Shown: positions 1 to 10,930 of the stretch, in pieces
How positions within the stretch are numbered: the first letter of the stretch is position 1
Layout of the letters: the number at the start of each line of letters is the position of its first letter
Assembly (NCBI GenBank): GCA_019454045.1
Contig: SKCR01049635.1
Location: 124,001-188,000 of the forward strand
DNA length: 64,000 nucleotides
Reading direction: 5' to 3'
From: Zanthoxylum bungeanum
Taxonomy: Eukaryota > Streptophyta > Magnoliopsida > Sapindales > Rutaceae
Notes under the pieces: model-generated
Database searches by the model: none
What the model was told of the DNA's origin: nothing
Seen by the model: the letters and a program-made list of their open reading frames with translations, nothing else
Position numbers and translations under genes: made by a program

Positions 1-552
1 TGATGGATGTGATTGGTTAGTCAAAGAGTGTTAAACACTCAAGCTCACATTTGTCATTTGGAATGACAAATTTGCCCATTTGACTTTTTGTTTTTGGTAT
101 ATGTTTTTTTGGAAAAACATATTACAAAACAATTTAATCACAATTAAAACTTTCTCCTCTCTTTCTCTCCCTCTCTCTCACGCATTTTCTGGTTTCAAAA
201 CAGGCAGTCCACTGCCGTGAAACACAAGGGAAAATAGGGAAGCAAAGTGTGGTTTTGTGGCAAAACAAGAGTGCTAGCACACTCCGGGATCAATGCGAAG
301 GTGATAGGGAAGTCCCCCCATGAGTTGGGAACCATTTCGGAAAGCTTGGAGCTTGATTTTGGTGACCAAAACCGAACCAGTGGCTGTGTTTTACTGCTAC
401 TGCGTGAGCAGTTCATGAAGGGCAGTGAGCTCGTTTTTGTTGCCCAAATCGTCTCTCAACCGCTCGATGTAAGTATTCCGCAACTTCGTCGTTGTATTCG
501 CTTGTGTTTCATGCTTAGATTTGATCTTGGGACCTCTAGAAAATCCAACACC
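1..552 (+). repeat. 3' tail of a Copia LTR (fragment)
   Basis: This stretch matches the downstream part of the Copia LTRs in this window: the T-rich stretch, the CT-rich run at about 150-180, a GCTAGCAC motif at about 273, and GGTGATAGGGAA at about 300. It ends in CCAACA at about 552, a plausible LTR terminus. The next base begins LTR sequence that belongs about 185 bp into the LTR, so two partial LTRs are joined head to tail. The two ORFs overlapping bases 195-606 show no protein family I recognise and I treat them as chance. Confidence 0.7.
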
Positions 553-2003
553 ACGAAGGTTTAATAATTTAATATCCCTAGTCAGAGTATTATTGAGATT
601 GGACATCGATAATGCATAAAAGACTAGTATTACACTTGTGCGCGTTGTGAGGGCATAACGACATAGTTCTCATATATTTGGGTATAAGATACTCATGCAA
701 GTGTAGTAGGAGGTTGTGTTTTACCGATGGTACGGGAAAACAGCTTCGCTCTGGATAGACCCATCGGAATTCCATTGGTAGTATGACTATGTGTCTATGG
801 AAGTCCAAAATCAGGGTAGGTGTATTTGGTCTTAACTTGAGACTTGCACCGCTAATACTTACGACAATCAACATACTTTGGTTTTAGGTCGTCCAGGGCT
901 TTAACAGGTTCTGTGTACACCTCTGCTGGGTATATTGAGAATCGTAGTGTGTTGGGTGTGATGTCAAGACGGAAGTATCACTCCAGTTATAGTGGAGATG
1001 ATGGTCACGTAGGATACGGAACTGGTTCTCTTATGTACTGCAGACATCGGGATAAAATGACTAGGTCATGTTTATCCGATTATAGAGACTAGTTACCAGA
1101 GATCCGATATGTGCTTCGTACGGGGCAGACACAATTCCAGCCCCAGGCCTAGCACGTAACATCCGATACTGGATCGAAATACGCAATACTACGTATACTA
1201 CGCCTGATATAGATCACATATTCCTGTAAGGATATTTCTGGAGAATTGGGTAGGCATGACGCTTTGATAGAAGCCAACCTTGTCTTGTAAAGCGGTACAA
1301 ACGTAGTACGGGGTACTTACGTGTTCAGATAGTCCGACGACCGGATTTACTGCCAACATATCCGGGGATCTCATGGGTCGCTTCCTGAAGATTCACCGAT
1401 GACGTATGACTCGCACTTTATTAATCTGGGATTAATTAAATGGGAGAGAAAATTAATCTGGGATTAATTACGGAGATATTTTATCTGGGATAAAATATCA
1501 TTTAAAGAGAGAAAATGATTAATTTGAAATTAATCGATTAAAATAATATATTCGATATATTAAACGAAATTGAATTTCGACGTGGAATTGAAATTAGATT
1601 TTAATTCGGGCGAACGAGTTAATTTAGAATTAATTCGTTAGTGACGTGAATAGTGATATCGCTAGGCATAATCATTTAATTACGTCGCAACGGAAAATTC
1701 GTTAATTTGGAATTAGCGAACCCGAGCTCGGGAGTGTTTGCGAGCGCACTCACATTTCGAATTCAAGTGCGACTCGCAAGTCACATCAAGCGTCAAATCA
1801 TTAGTCACATCAAGCGTCAAATCACATGTCACTTTGAGTGATGTGACAACTTGTCACTTGATTGATTGATGGTGGTAGATGGATAAGCTTTAATGCTTGT
1901 ACTTGTTTGACTTTTTGAAAATCAAATAATTGGTATATGTTTAATTGTTTTTGGAAAACAATTAACTAATACACATTTTCCATCTCTCTCTTTTTGGTTC
2001 ACG
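553..2003 (+). mobile_element. Cop1 5' LTR, truncated at both ends
   Basis: The segment is closely similar to 7474-8500 (the Cop1 3' LTR) and to the LTRs of Cop2 and Cop4. It starts about 185 bp inside the LTR and stops near 2003 before the LTR end. It then joins leader sequence directly, so the LTR terminus and the tRNA primer site are missing. Bases 1421-1720 hold the array of short dyads with TGG or TAG spacers described in the findings. Confidence 0.8.
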
Positions 2004-2934
2004 TTGTTGGCCAAAGTCAAGACCACTTCTTGTCCATCGACATTGATTACGAAGCTTGCCATGGTCAATGGGTCGCGCTTAACTGGGATCACTAAGTTTT
2101 TTGTGCCAAAGCCAAGACTTAGTTGATTCAGAGGAAAAAGGTTAGGTAATACATTGGATGTATTGGCATATATAAGATATATGTTTCAGACTTGGATGTC
2201 CCCCTATTGGATCTAAGAATTGGATTGGATCCAATTGATCTTAGAGATCTACCTAGTTAATTATCATACAATTTGTTGGCCAAAGTCAAGATTGTGTGAT
2301 ATTTAACGGGATCCTAGCCCGCTAGGAAACACGGTTTCCCGAGTACTCGCAGAGGGTTAGAGGCTCGCCGAAAAATAGTGGGAGGCAAGAATTGAATTTT
2401 CAATATTCGTTTAATTACTTTCCATACGCGCTCAATCAAATATCATTCGTCATATAAATTAAATGTTAGTTGGACTAATATTTAAATCGTTGTTTTAATT
2501 AACCGTTAGACTGTATTCAAACTATTCATTTATAGTTGATTTTATAATTGGATTATAGTAATCAATATAATTGATTTTAATCTATTAAATTATAGTTGAT
2601 TAAATAGTTGGACTATTGTAATCATTATAATAAATAGTACCTAAATCGTTGATTAAATAGTAGGGGTGAGCAAAACCGGTTTCGGTTCCGGTTCCGCATG
2701 GAACCAGAACCTACCCAGAAAAATTCGGTTCCGCACTAAGTGGAATGGAACCTACCCAATTAAACAGGGTACCCTATTATTCGGTTCCAATCTGGTTCCG
2801 GTCCGGTTCTGAATTACCCTATTTTAAAATATTTTAATGAAAACTACATTCCAATACGAGTCCGTAAGAAAAAACGGGGACCATATAATAATTTTTTAAG
2901 TACTATGGTGATTTCTGTATACAATGCTTTTACA

Positions 2935-3036
2935 GAAAATGAAGAGCAGAAGCAAGAGGCATGGCAGAGCTTCTGCCAATTTAATTTGCCACCTATTGAT
3001 GCTCAGTCCATGATCAAATTTAGCACTTCACAGTAG
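2935..3036 (+). pseudogene. Exon-like fragment 1 inside the hAT element
   Basis: A short open stretch follows a good 3' splice-site context (pyrimidine-rich, then TTTTACAG at 2928-2935). It encodes about 33 residues with protein-like composition, including QKQEAWQSFCQFNLPPIDA, and ends at a TAG. I do not recognise the family. Together with fragment 2 it suggests that part of a host gene was captured in the transposon. It could also be chance. Confidence 0.35.
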
Positions 3037-3173
3037 ATTATATTATGTCTTGTGGAGAAAAATTTAGAAATTCATTATCATGTAATTCTGTCTTTCTCAT
3101 GATTATATTATGAGTGACAATGTTGAAATAATGTGGTCAATTTGATCATGTTTCCCCCTCTTTAATTTATAGG

Positions 3174-3416
3174 CCCAAACTTAAAAACTTTAAGAACTTC
3201 GTTATTCGAAAGCAGAACAAGGAGCTATTAATTTGCCAACAAAATATTTCCGCAGTCTCAATGAGGACTTCTAGCAACAAATATGACCCAGATTCGAAGA
3301 GCCCGGGACCTTATCTGAAGTTGAACTTTGTGCGCTCTAGAAGAAACAAGCACAAGCAGGTCCATAAAACACCAAATGCTTGGCTGTGGCATCTTATTCC
3401 TACAATTATCTCATAA
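3174..3416 (+). pseudogene. Exon-like fragment 2 inside the hAT element
   Basis: An 80-codon open frame follows an intron-like acceptor (TTTAATTTATAG ending 3172) and contains a CAG|GT donor context at 3360. The encoded stretch is rich in Lys, Asn and Ser and includes DPDSKSPGPYLKLNFVRSRR, which reads like real protein rather than AT-rich noise. It has no ATG at its start, as expected for an internal exon. The family is not recognised. Confidence 0.4.
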
Positions 3417-3744
3417 TCACCTTCTTAGTATTTGTCTATTTGATTTCACAGTTACAAGCACATGATATCAGCAGAAATAATGTGGTCAAGTTGATGTGAA
3501 ACCATTTCCATGGTCTAGTTCTGGTTCCGATCATTTTGGAACCGGAACCTACCCGGATAAAATCGGTTCCTTCATTTTTGGATCCGGAACCTACCCGATT
3601 ACAACCGGTTCCGGTTCCAAACCCGGAAAATCGGTCCGGTTCCAACCGGTTCCGGGTAGACCCGGAACCGTTGTTCACCCCTATTAAATAGTTGGACTAT
3701 TAAAATCAAGATAAAATTGAAAGATTGACATTTAAAACATAATC

Positions 3745-4385
3745 CTAGGGAAAATGTATTTAAATGGTTTAATTTTCAAATTGGGAATAAATTTCAGGAT
3801 GGTCCTGGAAAATAATAAGTTGTTTTATTTGGTAAAATAACATATTAAGCCTAAGCCCGGAGTTAAGCAAATAGTAGAGCATAATCTTTGGAAGATTTAT
3901 GTGATGATAACTTAAGTGCTTAATCCATTAAGCTTATCGCATTAGACTCCTTAATTTCTGAATCAAAACTAAGGATTAGATCCTTAAAGTATGATAATGA
4001 AATTGAAGGATCTTCAAAGAATCTATCCTTAGATTTTAGAAGTACTAAATTGCAATACTTAACTCTTGGAGAGTTAATGACTATTCTCAAGGAGATAAAG
4101 TCAAAGTTTGCAATTAGGCAAGTAGTGCAAGGCGCACCTTACTTCGATATTCTAGAAGGCCAAGGCTTGGCCAAAGGCTTCTGGAATGTGAAAAAGGGCA
4201 AAGGCAAAATCATTATAATCTTCTAGGAAGATAAATGACATATCCCAAAAATGTCTGCCTAAATGTGGCAAACGGGATCGCGGAAGCGTGACTGCCGTTT
4301 GGACAAAGCAGACATGAAGGAATTGAAGACGAGCAAGGCTCTGACTTCAAATATGTTTGTCATAAATATATTCACTACTAGTATT
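3745..4385 (+). pseudogene. Cop1 gag remnant
   Basis: This is nucleotide-level similarity to the Cop2 gag (14462-15268) without an open frame. Gag codes for the nucleocapsid precursor of the retrotransposon particle. About 200 bp of the gag core (equivalent to Cop2 14808-15003) is missing: AGAAGTACTAAATTGCAA at about 4040 runs almost directly into CTCTTGGAGAG at about 4064. Cop4 shares the same junction. The zinc-knuckle part is still traceable near 4250-4330. Confidence 0.75.
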
Positions 4386-7265
4386 AAAATTGTATTTTAG
4401 ATACTCAGTGTGATATAAATATGTATTGATGTTCAGAATCTGTTTTGAACAGGATACTGACCTCAATTGAGATTTAATCTGCGGATTGGAAACGGGACGA
4501 AAGTCGCTATTTTAACCATAGATACCTAACTTTAGGAACTACCCTCGGGTGTGTACTTAAATTAGGGAACTGTTATAATGTAACTAGTTTGATTAGGAAC
4601 ATTATCTCTATATCAGTGTTTAATCCGTTGCGGATTGACCATTATATTCTAGAACACTAAAGTGTTTTATTATATAAGGATGATATTGAGATAAACACAT
4701 TAGATGTGAATAACAACATTTATATTTTGAATATAAATAAATCTCAAATATATAACATGACAAACAAACAGCTCAAACTGATTTGATCAGAAGAAAACAT
4801 ATAGTGGCATTGTTGTCTCGGACGCAATTAAACAAGAATCGTATATCCGCACTTTTGAAGAGTGGGTACTAGGACTGATTTAATCCCATTCAAATAAAGT
4901 CTACGAATCTAGTTTATTGGGCAAAGTGCCTAAAACACATTTACTTGGTAAAAGTGTAAGTGCCACCGATCTGTTAGCCCTAGTTCATAGTGAAGCAAGT
5001 GGGCCCATGTCTAGCTAGGCTAGAGATGGATATGAATATTTCGTGACCTTTACGGATGTGGCATCGCATTGTGGTTATGTGTTTCTTTTGAAACACAAAT
5101 CAGAAACTTTTACAGTTTTCGACACGAAATAGCATAAACAGATCGACTATAGTATTAAACCGTCACGGTGAGACCGTAATGGAAAATAATTAGGCAATAA
5201 GTTTCTAATATACTTGAAAGAGTATCGTATTCTTTCAATGAGGACTCCTCACGGAACACGTCAATATGACGGTGTGTCCGAACAAAGTAACCGAATTTTG
5301 TTGGACATGATAAGGTTAATCATGAGTCGCTCTGAGCTACCATTTCCTTCAACGGATAAGCATTAGACAGTGCAAAACTTATTTCGAATAAGGTTCCATA
5401 AAAATCTGTTTGACAGATTTCATATTAGATATGAACAGGAAAGAAACTGGGTTTTCTCATTCCTGAATATTTGGGTATGCTAGGCATATGTTTGGATTAT
5501 ACCAAACTAGAACCCAAATTGGATAAGTGCCAATTGTAGGTTATCCTAGGGATACCATAAGTATAGTACTTATACAACTCACAAGAGAATAATTAGATTG
5601 TTACTCACCATGCGGTCTTCCTAAGAGGAATACCGATATGCAGTGGCAAGTGGGAGGATAGTAAAACTCGATGAAAATCAGAGTAATACTATTCCAGGCA
5701 CCGATTTCTAATGGAACATAAATATTTCATCAAGGATGAAACTATACCATAATCTTCGAATACACAAGAACCACGTATTTCGGAGAGAGTCAGAAAATAA
5801 CCTGGGGTATGGGTTTCTGATCTCACCTCATTAAGATGTCAATCTTATTGAGGTATACCAACTGACTACGTATGAGGAAGTGATACAAGGTATCGACTCC
5901 CTTATTATGGCAAAGTGCCATGAGTCCGAAATGGATTCCATGTATATCAACTATGTTTTGATACTAGTTGATGTACCGCAAGGCATTGTGCCTATTGGTA
6001 CTGTATAAGTGTTCAAGGAAGACATACATGGAAGGCAACATACCAACGTATTAAGCTAGGCTTGTAGCGGAAAGGTATCGTTATCAACATTGTGTTGATT
6101 ACGATTCAACCTTTTACCTGTTGCCACGGTAAATCGATTTCAATAATGCTTGCTAATGTTGCATGTTTCATTTATGAAATATGTCAGCTTAACGGGAAAA
6201 TCGCTTTCCTTAAACGGAAACCTTATGGAGGATGTTTATAACATCCTGACGGTTTTATCGTACCAAAACTAGCAAACAAGGTTTGCAGGTTATTCGATCT
6301 ATGTTTAGATTGAAGCAAGCATAAGTTCTTGGAATTGTCGTTTTGATGTGATCATAATGGTTTATGATTTAATTCAAAACAAAATGATTCTTGTGTATAT
6401 AATAGGGTTAGTGGGAGCACACTGATAGTGGCTGTCCTATAAAATAATGATAATAATATGTCATTTCTTGGAAATGATATTCCCATAAATACAATCGGCG
6501 AAAGCTTGGCTTTCATGAAAACTCTCCGAGAAATCATACATTGAAAAATGTACGTGACCTGGTGTCTCATACGCTTTGAGCATATGGAGTTACAAACAGG
6601 CCAATCCAAATACAATCGGCGAAAGCTTGGCTTTCATGAAAACTCTCCGAGAAATCATACATTGAAAAATGTACGTGACCTGGTGTCTCATACGCTTTGA
6701 GCATATGGAGTCACAAACAAGCCAATCCAATTGATAGTCACTGGATTGAAGTTAAGAACATCCGTTAGTTTCTTAGAGAACTAAGGATGCTGCCTTAAAC
6801 TATGGAGATGGAGAACTTTAAGTGATTGGGATCACTGTAGCAAGTTTCCTAAACTGATTAAACGACTATAAGTCGCAAAACGGTACTATACAGTTTGAAT
6901 AACGAAACAGTGAGCTGGAAATCTTCCAAGCAAGATACTGTTACCGAATAAACAACAAATGCGGAATATTGCTGCAGCTGAGGCAGCAATAGAAGCCTTC
7001 TGGGTCGATACAAAACCTAATTAGATTAGATATAGTTCTGTTAGCAGTTGAGCTAGGCTGCAACGCAGGCTAAAGAATTAATGGTCTCATCAACGATCCA
7101 GATATATACTTCGATATTCATCTGATTCGTTCGGATCATACATCGTGGCGATGTGATGATCGAATAAATCGCATCAGATGATAATTATGCTAATCCGCTG
7201 ACGAAAGCCTTTTCTTAGTAATTTGAGCCAACCGTACATAGTTCGGGTGTAAGACACTCGAATGA
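4386..7265 (+). pseudogene. Cop1 pol remnant (protease, integrase, RT, RNase H)
   Basis: The region is collinear with Cop2 pol. The pre-integrase zone is at about 4790-4930, the integrase core at about 4970-5450, RT at about 5820-6500 and RNase H up to about 7265, but no frame stays open for more than about 90 codons. A TAG in the integrase (CTAGCTAGGCTAG near 5013-5025) is shared with Cop4. A 121-bp tandem duplication sits at 6487-6728. Nothing here could make a working polyprotein. Confidence 0.8.
6487..6728 (+). repeat. 121-bp tandem duplication in Cop1 pol
   Basis: Bases 6487-6607 and 6608-6728 are nearly identical, each starting AAATACAATCGGCGAAAGC and ending GCCAATCC. The duplication lies at the RT/RNase H boundary and is not seen in Cop2, Cop4 or Cop5, so it arose locally. 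Confidence 0.92.
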
Positions 7266-7289
7266 CTGGCTATAGGTCAAGTGGGAGAT

Positions 7290-8500
7290 TGTTGGACAAT
7301 TATGACCCATAGCGTCACTATTCGTACAGATCATGGTGTTGTTGTACGAATTAACTATGTGACAAAGGAGATTGCACTCTTATCATTTGTGATTAGATCA
7401 CCTAGATATATAAATGATAGGAGGTCCCTATGATTTGTTTCTGGATTGAGAATGATATGAGACAGTATCAGTCCACGAAGGATAAATCATTAAATATCCC
7501 TAGTCAGAGTATTATCGAGATTGGACATCGATAAATACGTAAAAGACTAGTATTACACTTGTGCGCGTTGTGAGGGAACAACAACATAGTTCTCATATAT
7601 TTGGGTATATGATACTCATGCAAGTGCAATAGGAGGTTGTGTTTTACCGATGGTATGGGAAACAGCTTCGCTCTGGATAGACCCCCTCAGAATTCCATTG
7701 GTAGTATGATTATGTGTCTATGGAAGTCCGAAATCAGGGTAGGTGTATTTGGTCTTAACCTGAGACTTGCACCGCTAATACTTGCGACAATCAATATACT
7801 TTGGTTGCGGTCGTCCAGGGCTTTAACAGGTTCTGTGTATGCCTATGCTGGGTATATTGAGAATCGTAGTGTGTTGGGTGTGATGTCAAGACGGAAGTAT
7901 CACTTGAATCATATGGAGATGATGGTCACGTAGGATACGGTACTGGTTCTCTTATGTACTGCAGTCATCGGGATAAAATGACAAGGTCAGGTTTATCAGA
8001 TTATGGAGACTAGTTACCAGACATCCGATATGTGCTTCGTACGGGGCAGACACAATTCCAGCCCCAGGCCTAGCACGTGATCATCCGATACTGGACAGAA
8101 ATACGAAATACTACGTATACTACGCCTGATGTAGATCCTTTATTCCTGTAAGGATATTTCTGGAGAATTGGGTAGGCATGGCGCTTTGCTAGAAGCCAAC
8201 CTTGTCTTGTAAATCGGTAAAACGTAGTACTTGGTACTTACGTGTTCGGATAGTCCGACGATCGAATTTACTGCCAACATATCCGGGGATCTCATGGGTC
8301 GCTTCCCGAAGATTCACCGATGACGTATGACTCGCACTCTAAATTAATCTGGGATTAATTAGAAGAGAGAAAATTAATCTGGGATTAATTGCGGAGATAT
8401 TTTATCTGGGATAAAATATTAATTAAAAAGAGATAACGATTAATTTGGAATTAATCGATAAATTAATATATTCGATATATTAAACGAAATTGGATTTCGA
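7290..8500 (+). mobile_element. Cop1 3' LTR, truncated at its 3' end
   Basis: The LTR starts TGTTGGACAATTATG directly after the polypurine tract AAGTGGGAGAT (7279-7289), the classic Copia arrangement. It matches the 5' LTR through the dyad array (8342-8500) and then stops abruptly at 8500, where minus-strand Athila-like gag begins. About one third of the LTR is missing. The ORF at 7637-7933 is conserved LTR sequence and not a gene. Confidence 0.88.
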
Positions 8501-8791
8501 ATGAAAGTTTTGCTGAATCATCTGAATGAAAGTTTTGATGTCACCTGCATTTGCTGGTAAGGGAGGAAGTACAATACAGGAAATGAGGCCATCAACCACC
8601 GGAATGGTTCTGTCTCGAATGGGAATTGGTGGTGCAACCTCCAAAGGTTCAGGTTCCATGTTAACAATTGCTTCTTGGCCTTCTCGCCTTTCCATTCTCA
8701 ACTGTCTGATGGTTCTTTCAATTTCTGGGTCGAGCGGTCGGAGTTCAAAGCTTCTGGTTCGTCTCATGAAGTTTCTGAGAACCTGAAACAC
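8501..8791 (-). pseudogene. Ath1 gag, N-terminal fragment
   Basis: The minus strand encodes about 95 residues that match the start of Ath2 gag (46819-47076), with RSFELRPLDPEIERTIRQL and the conserved block PIPIRDRTIPVVD. Gag is the capsid/nucleocapsid precursor of the Athila-like Gypsy element. The likely start is the ATG at about 8768, just after a splice-acceptor-like CTTGTGTTTCAG that Ath2 also has. The frame is cut off at 8501 where Cop1 LTR begins, so only the first fifth or less of gag survives. Unlike Ath2, this copy has no early stop. Confidence 0.85.
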
Positions 8792-8875
8792 AAGAAAACA
8801 AAAACAATAAGTAAAAAGAAATTAGATACAAGTAAAGGTATCTAACCTTAAAACTAACAGTGAAAGATAAATAAG

Positions 8876-8893
8876 TCCCCGGCAACGGTGCCA
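8876..8893 (-). other. Ath1 primer-binding site
   Basis: The minus strand reads TGGCACCGTTGCCGGGGA, one base different from the intact site in Ath2 (TGGCGCC...). It lies 6 bp from the LTR end. Athila elements are known to use a site of this kind, complementary to the tRNA-Asp 3' end. Confidence 0.85.
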
Positions 8894-9819
8894 AAAACTT
8901 GACCGGCGTAAACACACACGTATAACGCAAGCGTACGTATCGTTCAAGTAGTAAAAAAAGTATCGATCCCACGAAGACTTAATACCTAAGCTATTAATTT
9001 TATGAGGTCAAATGATTACTAGTATCTAACAGGTTGTTTGATTGATTTGAAATGGAGACGATTCTAAATTTAAAAACAAGTAAATAAAATTGTTTGAAAG
9101 TAGGTTTTAAGAAAATTCAATATTAAAAACTACCTAGAGTTGTGATTTCTTCCAATATCATTTTAAAAATGAAGTGGTTATCTTAAAGTTGGGTAATATA
9201 TTGATTTATTAACTTGGAACACTAAATTATGTAAAAGCCTCTTCCGATGGTCAATTACAAATACCTAATATAATCCAATTGAACCATATGTCTATGTCAA
9301 CCAAATTACCTAGATTCATTAAGATTAAGTTCCAATTTGGCTACCCCCGCCCGACAGGTATATTCCTATCATGTAAGGAAATCTATTAAATGGTTATCTA
9401 TCCTCAAGGAAGATCGTGGGCTATTGAGTCTAAGGTCTTAAATTTAAAATCCCTATGTCTAGTTCATTTTAAGTTTACCTAGTCAATTTTATTAGTGGCC
9501 AGTTAATAAAAAGCATTAAGATTAAGACTCAATAAATAAATCTTTATATTACCCAAACTATAATCTAACCTCTTATAAACCGGTGATATTAGATTTCATC
9601 ACAACCCTAGATAACTAACTTAGTTACAACACATAGCTAGGGCTGGTAAAAACTTAAAAGACATAAAATAAAATTACTAAAAAGTAAATGCGGAAAGATA
9701 AATGCAATAAAATAAAATGTTAAGGTTAAAGGAATTAACTTCTACTATTTACTATTTAGATATCTCCCATAATATAATATATATACTTGTGATAATTTTC
9801 CCAACCAACCATATAGGCG

Positions 9820-10060
9820 GTAACCTGATTAAATCAAATTAAGTCCAACCAGCCATTAAGGCGGTAATATTTGTCTATAATCCAGCCATAAAGGCGGAAC
9901 CAAAATAAACCAGCCATAAAGGCGGAACCAAAATTAACTTTCCCTATAGGCGGAACCAAAATTAAATTACCAACCGACCAATCTGGTGGTATCCTTGATT
10001 AGTCAGGTTTAAACCAGATTACAATGAATTATCAACCGACCAATCTGGCGGTATCCTTTT
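9820..10060 (-). repeat. Short tandem-repeat tract in the Ath1 LTR
   Basis: Five or more degenerate units containing CAGCCATAAAGGCGG or CCGACCAATCTGG recur every 27 to 45 bp. The same tract in the solo LTR (58105-58239) has become a regular 27-bp array. Confidence 0.75.
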
Positions 10061-10334
10061 TAAGTCAAAATTTAAATAGTTTATATATTATATTAAATGG
10101 AGATGAATCTAAATAGCAATAGTAAAAGAATTACCTTTCACCTAGCAGGGGGAAGTTACCTCCTCATGGTAAATAGTAAAAACTGTAAAAATAAAGAAAG
10201 TAAATTACTATTATTACAAAACGTAATTAAAATTTAATTAAAAAACTTAAATTAAAGAAACTAGAGAGAGAAACTCCCTATTTACATCAAAGAAATGAGA
10301 GAGAATGGTACAACTGAAACTGAAATCTCGAGCT

Positions 10335-10345
10335 CAATTTATAGG
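10335..10345 (-). promoter_or_regulatory. TATA-like box of the Ath1 LTR
   Basis: The minus strand reads CCTATAAATTG. The same motif stands at the equivalent place in the other Athila-like LTRs (57725, 45183 and, on the minus strand, 57101-57110), so it is the likely core promoter, with transcription starting roughly 30 bp further along the minus strand. Confidence 0.55.
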
Positions 10346-10369
10346 CATCAGTAGGGTCTGGGCGTTGCG

Positions 10370-10680
10370 ACACGCGTTGATCTTCGACACGTGTTGCTTG
10401 GCTTTACGAGATCGTGACACGTGGCACTGTTATGTCGGCAGTTGACTTTTTGATGTCGGTAAAATGTGATGGCGACACGTGTCTGGGCGCATTTTAGTGT
10501 GATCTGCTGAGATTTTGACACGTGGAAGGTGCATTTTAGCCTAGATGATGATTGTCGGCATCTTAGGATGATGACACGTGGTAGGCACACGTTAGCATAT
10601 CTTCTGTGATGGTGACGCGTGGCACGACGCACTTTAGCAAAGTCAACTTTTCAGATTCTGACACGTGGACCAGGTGCATG
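10370..10680. promoter_or_regulatory. Cluster of ACACGTG (G-box/ABRE-like) sites in the Ath1 LTR
   Basis: GACACGTG occurs six times in about 300 bp (near 10386, 10418, 10474, 10514, 10571 and 10659), with GACGCGTGG variants between. It lies just upstream of the TATA-like box in the element's direction. CACGTG cores bind plant bZIP and bHLH factors; a role in stress or ABA response is inference. Confidence 0.55.
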
Positions 10681-10930
10681 TTAGCAAGGACTCGGCGCAC
10701 GTTAGGCGTCGCGACGCCAAGGGTTTACGCGTCGTGACGCGCCCAAAATTACGAAAATGCCCTTTTTCCAATTTTCACTGTTTTGCTTCAAATCACCTCC
10801 AGAATGTCCTGAAACTTTATTTATCTACAAAATAACACAAAACACATCAAAATATTAACAAAACTCAAGAAACTATACAAAATATTAGTTTAAAATGAGT
10901 GGGAAATAGTGATAGATTTACCACTCATCA

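Larger units (their letters stand above)
2661..3683. mobile_element. hAT-type non-autonomous DNA transposon, 1,023 bp
   Basis: The element begins TAGGGGTGAGCAA and ends TTGTTCACCCCTA, imperfect terminal inverted repeats of about 13 bp. It is flanked by a perfect 8-bp duplication TTAAATAG (2653-2660 and 3684-3691), the length hAT transposases produce. The subterminal regions (2680-2810 and 3510-3665) are crowded with GGTTCCGG and GGAACC motifs in both orientations, as is usual for hAT ends. There is no transposase, so it depended on one supplied in trans. The middle carries two exon-like stretches, annotated separately. It sits in the Cop1 leader and so is younger than Cop1. Confidence 0.88.
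2004..3744 (+). other. Cop1 untranslated leader (interrupted by a hAT-type insertion)
   Basis: The leader is recognised by its match to the Cop2 leader: TTGGCCAAAGTCAAG repeats at 2012 and 2278 and the degenerate GCCAAAGCCAAG at 2107, followed by the AGAGGGTTAGAGGCTCGCCG segment at 2349. No coding region is visible. Bases 2661-3683 are a separate insertion. The normal Copia primer-binding site is absent because of a deletion at about 2003. Confidence 0.7.
8900..10930 (-). mobile_element. Ath1 5' LTR, 2,031 bp
   Basis: On the minus strand it begins TGATGAGTGGTAAAT (ending at 10930) and ends TTACGCCGGTCA (at 8900), the same ends as the LTRs at 57137-59124 and 55823-59862. It holds a short-repeat tract at 9820-10060 (variants of CCAGCCATAAAGGCGGAACC), a TATA-like CCTATAAATTG (10335-10345) and a cluster of ACACGTG boxes upstream of it. 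The outer boundary at 10930 is exact, but the flanking Copia LTR sequence is broken on both sides, so no target duplication can be read. Confidence 0.9.

Noticed and set aside
3496..3687. Frame with GSGS/FGTGTYP repeats at the hAT end
   Set aside because: It arises from the GGTTCC/GGAACC subterminal repeats of the transposon.
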